Shown here: positions 14,236 to 16,058 of the stretch, in pieces
Position numbering within the stretch: position 1 is the first letter of the stretch
Layout: each line of letters opens with the position of its first letter
NCBI GenBank assembly: GCA_017997855.1
Contig: JAGOEF010000014.1
Span: 1-16,058 of the forward strand
Source: Bacteroidales bacterium
Lineage (GTDB): Bacteria > Bacteroidota > Bacteroidia > Bacteroidales > ML635J-15
Reading direction: 5' to 3'
Length of the DNA stretch: 16,058 nucleotides
The notes under the pieces: model-generated
What the model saw: the letters and a program-made list of their open reading frames with translations, nothing else
The model's database searches: none
Told to the model about the DNA's origin: nothing
Translations under genes and position numbers: made by a program

Positions 14236-15306
14236 TTAGGTTTTGGGTTTTGAGATTTTTGTGATGGAATAGAGGATAACAAAAATCAGGATGGGATATA
14301 TAGCAAATATCCAGAATATCGAATTATTCCAGTTTTGAAAGTGAATAACGCGGTATGCCAACAACAAGCCCACGCAGTTTATCGAAAATAGAAGCAATGC
14401 TACACCCCTTTCTTTTAAACCCAGATATGAAAGGTGGTGTGTGGTATGGTCGCGGCCACCAACAAATGGCGATTTACCACGTAAAAGCCGATTGATTGTT
14501 ACTGTTGTTGTATCAGTAAGTGGCACGATAAAGGCCATGGCTACTATCACAATTTGTTTTGTGTTATATCCATACGAAAACTCGGTGATATCAATACCGT
14601 TCCAAAAATATACTATCCCGGCAAATGCCAGAAAAGAGCCCAGAATCTGGCTTCCATTATCACCCATGTACATTTTCGAAGGATGCCAGTTGTAAAAAAG
14701 AAAGCTGATTATTGCGCCTGTCAGTACCACCGAAATAAATACCGAAAGTGGCGATTCCGAAAGCGCATTTCCAGTGAGCGAGAATATTACAGTACATGCT
14801 ATAATACTCAGCGAAGTCATGCTGGTAATGGCATCCATATTATCGAGCATGTTTATCGAGTTCATTATACCGACAACCCAAAAAACGGTAATCGTATAGT
14901 TAATCCATTCGTGGGGTGATATTTTAATATAAATTTCGCTGTAAATAAAAATGGCTGCCACTAAAAACTGAACAATGAATTTAAAGAATGGTGGCGTATT
15001 AATCAGATCATCTGCAAGTCCCATAATAAACGAGAGGGTAATAACAATTAACAATGCAAGAAATTCTTTGGTCACCGCAGTTTCGAACCCGAAAAGAAAC
15101 AAGTAGGCTATCATGGCTGTCAGAAATAGACAGAAGAAACTAACCCCTCCAAAAATAGGTTTGGATTGGCTGCTCCACCTGATGGCATTATTGTTGGCTT
15201 TTTTAATTAAAAAGCTCATATTGCGTTTCAGAAAAAATCTGTTCAGCAGCAATCCGGCTACTACCGCAATAATGAAGGTAATCAGGTAAATCAGGTTTTT
15301 GTCCAT
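14236..15306 (-). CDS. WecA/TagO-like undecaprenyl-phosphate sugar-1-phosphate transferase
   Basis: 356 residues, polytopic, with about ten hydrophobic segments spread from residue 5 to the C-terminus. It transfers a HexNAc-1-phosphate from a UDP-sugar to undecaprenyl phosphate, starting O-antigen, capsule or related glycans. Family landmarks: KPIFGGVSFF (49-58), LADD with Asp99-Asp100 binding Mg, NMLDNMDAI (152-160; usually NxxDGxDGL), YMGDNGSQILG (213-223) and GGRDHTTHHL (283-292) with the conserved histidines. The HxxH-type loop and the absence of the MraY pentapeptide-specific layout favour the WecA/TagO branch over MraY. The NMLDN variant loses the Gly after the first Asp but keeps both Asp residues. 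The gene lies 4 bases after the BY-kinase stop, consistent with a polysaccharide operon. Confidence 0.9.
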   Translation of the reverse strand: MDKNLIYLITFIIAVVAGLLLNRFFLKRNMSFLIKKANNNAIRWSSQSKPIFGGVSFFCLFLTAMIAYLFLFGFETAVTKEFLALLIVITLSFIMGLADDLINTPPFFKFIVQFLVAAIFIYSEIYIKISPHEWINYTITVFWVVGIMNSINMLDNMDAITSMTSLSIIACTVIFSLTGNALSESPLSVFISVVLTGAIISFLFYNWHPSKMYMGDNGSQILGSFLAFAGIVYFWNGIDITEFSYGYNTKQIVIVAMAFIVPLTDTTTVTINRLLRGKSPFVGGRDHTTHHLSYLGLKERGVALLLFSINCVGLLLAYRVIHFQNWNNSIFWIFAIYPILIFVILYSITKISKPKT

Positions 15307-15310
15307 TTGA

Positions 15311-16058
15311 TTATTGTTTTTTTCTAAAACGCAGCAGTTCCAGAAGAATTCTGAATAACGACGGTTTTGGTTCGTCGTCTTTAGAATAATAGTTATTGGT
15401 TTTCATGTATTCAGTATATCCATAACCATATCCATAACCGTATCGACTGTAACCATACCGATATCCATAACCGTACTTGTATCCGTAACCATAGCGGCTG
15501 TCGCCACCTTCGATACCATTAAGAATAATACTCAGATTTTTAATTTTCGATGAATCAACAAAATCATTGATGTGTTCAATGAAAGCTTTTGGTGAAACGC
15601 CGGAACGGGTAATGTAAATCGGGAAATCCGAAATCTGATACGAATTCATGGCATCGGTAACGATTCCAATGGGAGGGGTATCAATAATAATGTAATCGTA
15701 ATTCTTTTTTAGGGATTCCATTAATCCAGCATAGGAATCCTGCATGATGATTTCGCCTGGATTGGGTGGTATCGGACCCGAGGTAATGAAATGAAGATTA
15801 TCGATTTCGGTATTGTGGATACATTCGCTGTAATTATGCCGGCCGATTAAAATAGTGCTGATTCCCTTGAGATTGTCAGTTTCAAAACTTTTGTGGAATC
15901 GCGGTTTACGCAAGTCAAAATCACAAAGAATTACCTTATAACCCGCCATGGCAATAATTGCCCCCAGATTAATTGCCACAAAAGTTTTACCCTCACCTGA
16001 TATCGTTGACGAAACAGTGACAATTTTACTTCCTTCTGCAGGGTTTATAAATTCTAGG
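15311..16058 (-). CDS. Bacterial tyrosine kinase (Wzc/BY-kinase), C-terminal part (runs off right edge)
   Basis: 248 residues are visible; the start and the N-terminal Wzz-type membrane domain must lie beyond 16058, as the frame is open to the last base. At the visible start VSSTISGEGKTFVAINLG is the Walker A P-loop, VILCDFDLRKPR the Walker A' motif, and YIIIDTPPIG the Walker B, together the BY-kinase ATPase core that autophosphorylates on tyrosine and controls polysaccharide polymerisation and export. After ILNGIEGGDSR comes a tyrosine-rich tail: 13 Tyr in a 26-residue stretch with mostly Gly between, then three more Tyr, and a basic end (LLRFRKKQ). A GTG at 15979 could be mistaken for a start, but it lies inside the P-loop domain. 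The WecA-like gene begins 4 bases downstream. Confidence 0.93.
   Translation of the reverse strand, partial: LEFINPAEGSKIVTVSSTISGEGKTFVAINLGAIIAMAGYKVILCDFDLRKPRFHKSFETDNLKGISTILIGRHNYSECIHNTEIDNLHFITSGPIPPNPGEIIMQDSYAGLMESLKKNYDYIIIDTPPIGIVTDAMNSYQISDFPIYITRSGVSPKAFIEHINDFVDSSKIKNLSIILNGIEGGDSRYGYGYKYGYGYRYGYSRYGYGYGYGYTEYMKTNNYYSKDDEPKPSLFRILLELLRFRKKQ
15416..15493 (-). repeat. Degenerate Tyr-Gly codon repeat in the BY-kinase tail
   Basis: 78 bases encode alternating Tyr and Gly with occasional Lys, Arg and Ser. On the plus strand the unit ccataa/ccgta recurs with changes at third positions. The run is in frame and encodes the tyrosine cluster that is autophosphorylated in BY-kinases. Imperfect hexamer repeats of this kind can change length by slippage. 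Confidence 0.8.

Noticed and set aside
1..16058. CRISPR arrays, insertion-sequence ends, tRNA or attachment sites
   Set aside because: Nothing with regular direct repeats and spacers, transposase-like frames or tRNA folds was seen on either strand; the only tandem repetition is the coding Tyr-Gly run.

Overview
The window looks like a chromosomal segment of a Bacteroidota bacterium, probably of the Bacteroidales/Marinilabiliales type. Four things point there: a secreted nuclease-fold protein ending in a type IX secretion (T9SS) sorting domain, a GWxTD-family exported protein, several matches to the Bacteroidota -7 promoter element TAnnTTTG just upstream of genes, and family variants typical of the phylum (long L25/CTC, WecA-type transferase, tyrosine-rich BY-kinase). 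Coding density is high; no gap exceeds about 200 bases. No tRNA, rRNA, CRISPR array, insertion sequence or prophage is visible.

Layout. (1) 1-564, minus: 5' part of an unrecognised protein that runs off the left edge, divergent from a one-domain ModE-type regulator (671-1045, plus). Their shared intergenic region holds several inverted repeats. (2) 1159-2421, plus: secreted endonuclease/exonuclease/phosphatase-fold protein with a T9SS tail and its own promoter and terminator. (3) 2624-4568, plus: rplY (L25/CTC), pth and psd, a tight operon in which pth and psd overlap. (4) 4590-9857, minus, transcribed right to left: mtaB, an inositol-monophosphatase family gene, a GWxTD protein, a kinase-fold protein without the catalytic aspartate, and a LOG-family (TIGR00730) nucleotide hydrolase. 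Two of these junctions overlap, so this is probably one operon. (5) 9986-16058, minus: the C-terminal part of a BY-kinase, a WecA/TagO-like sugar-phosphate transferase, a lytic transglycosylase, uvrA and a tiny, extremely acidic protein. A strong hairpin separates blocks 4 and 5.

How they fit. Most genes are housekeeping: translation (L25, Pth), tRNA modification (MtaB), phospholipid synthesis (Psd), excision repair (UvrA). The right edge is the end of a surface-polysaccharide locus, with polymerisation/export control (BY-kinase), lipid-carrier priming (WecA-like) and wall remodelling (transglycosylase). The least explained parts are the coupled GWxTD/pseudokinase pair, the 71-residue protein that is about 60% Asp+Glu, the array of inverted repeats beside the ModE-like gene, and a perfect 22-bp palindrome inside pth.
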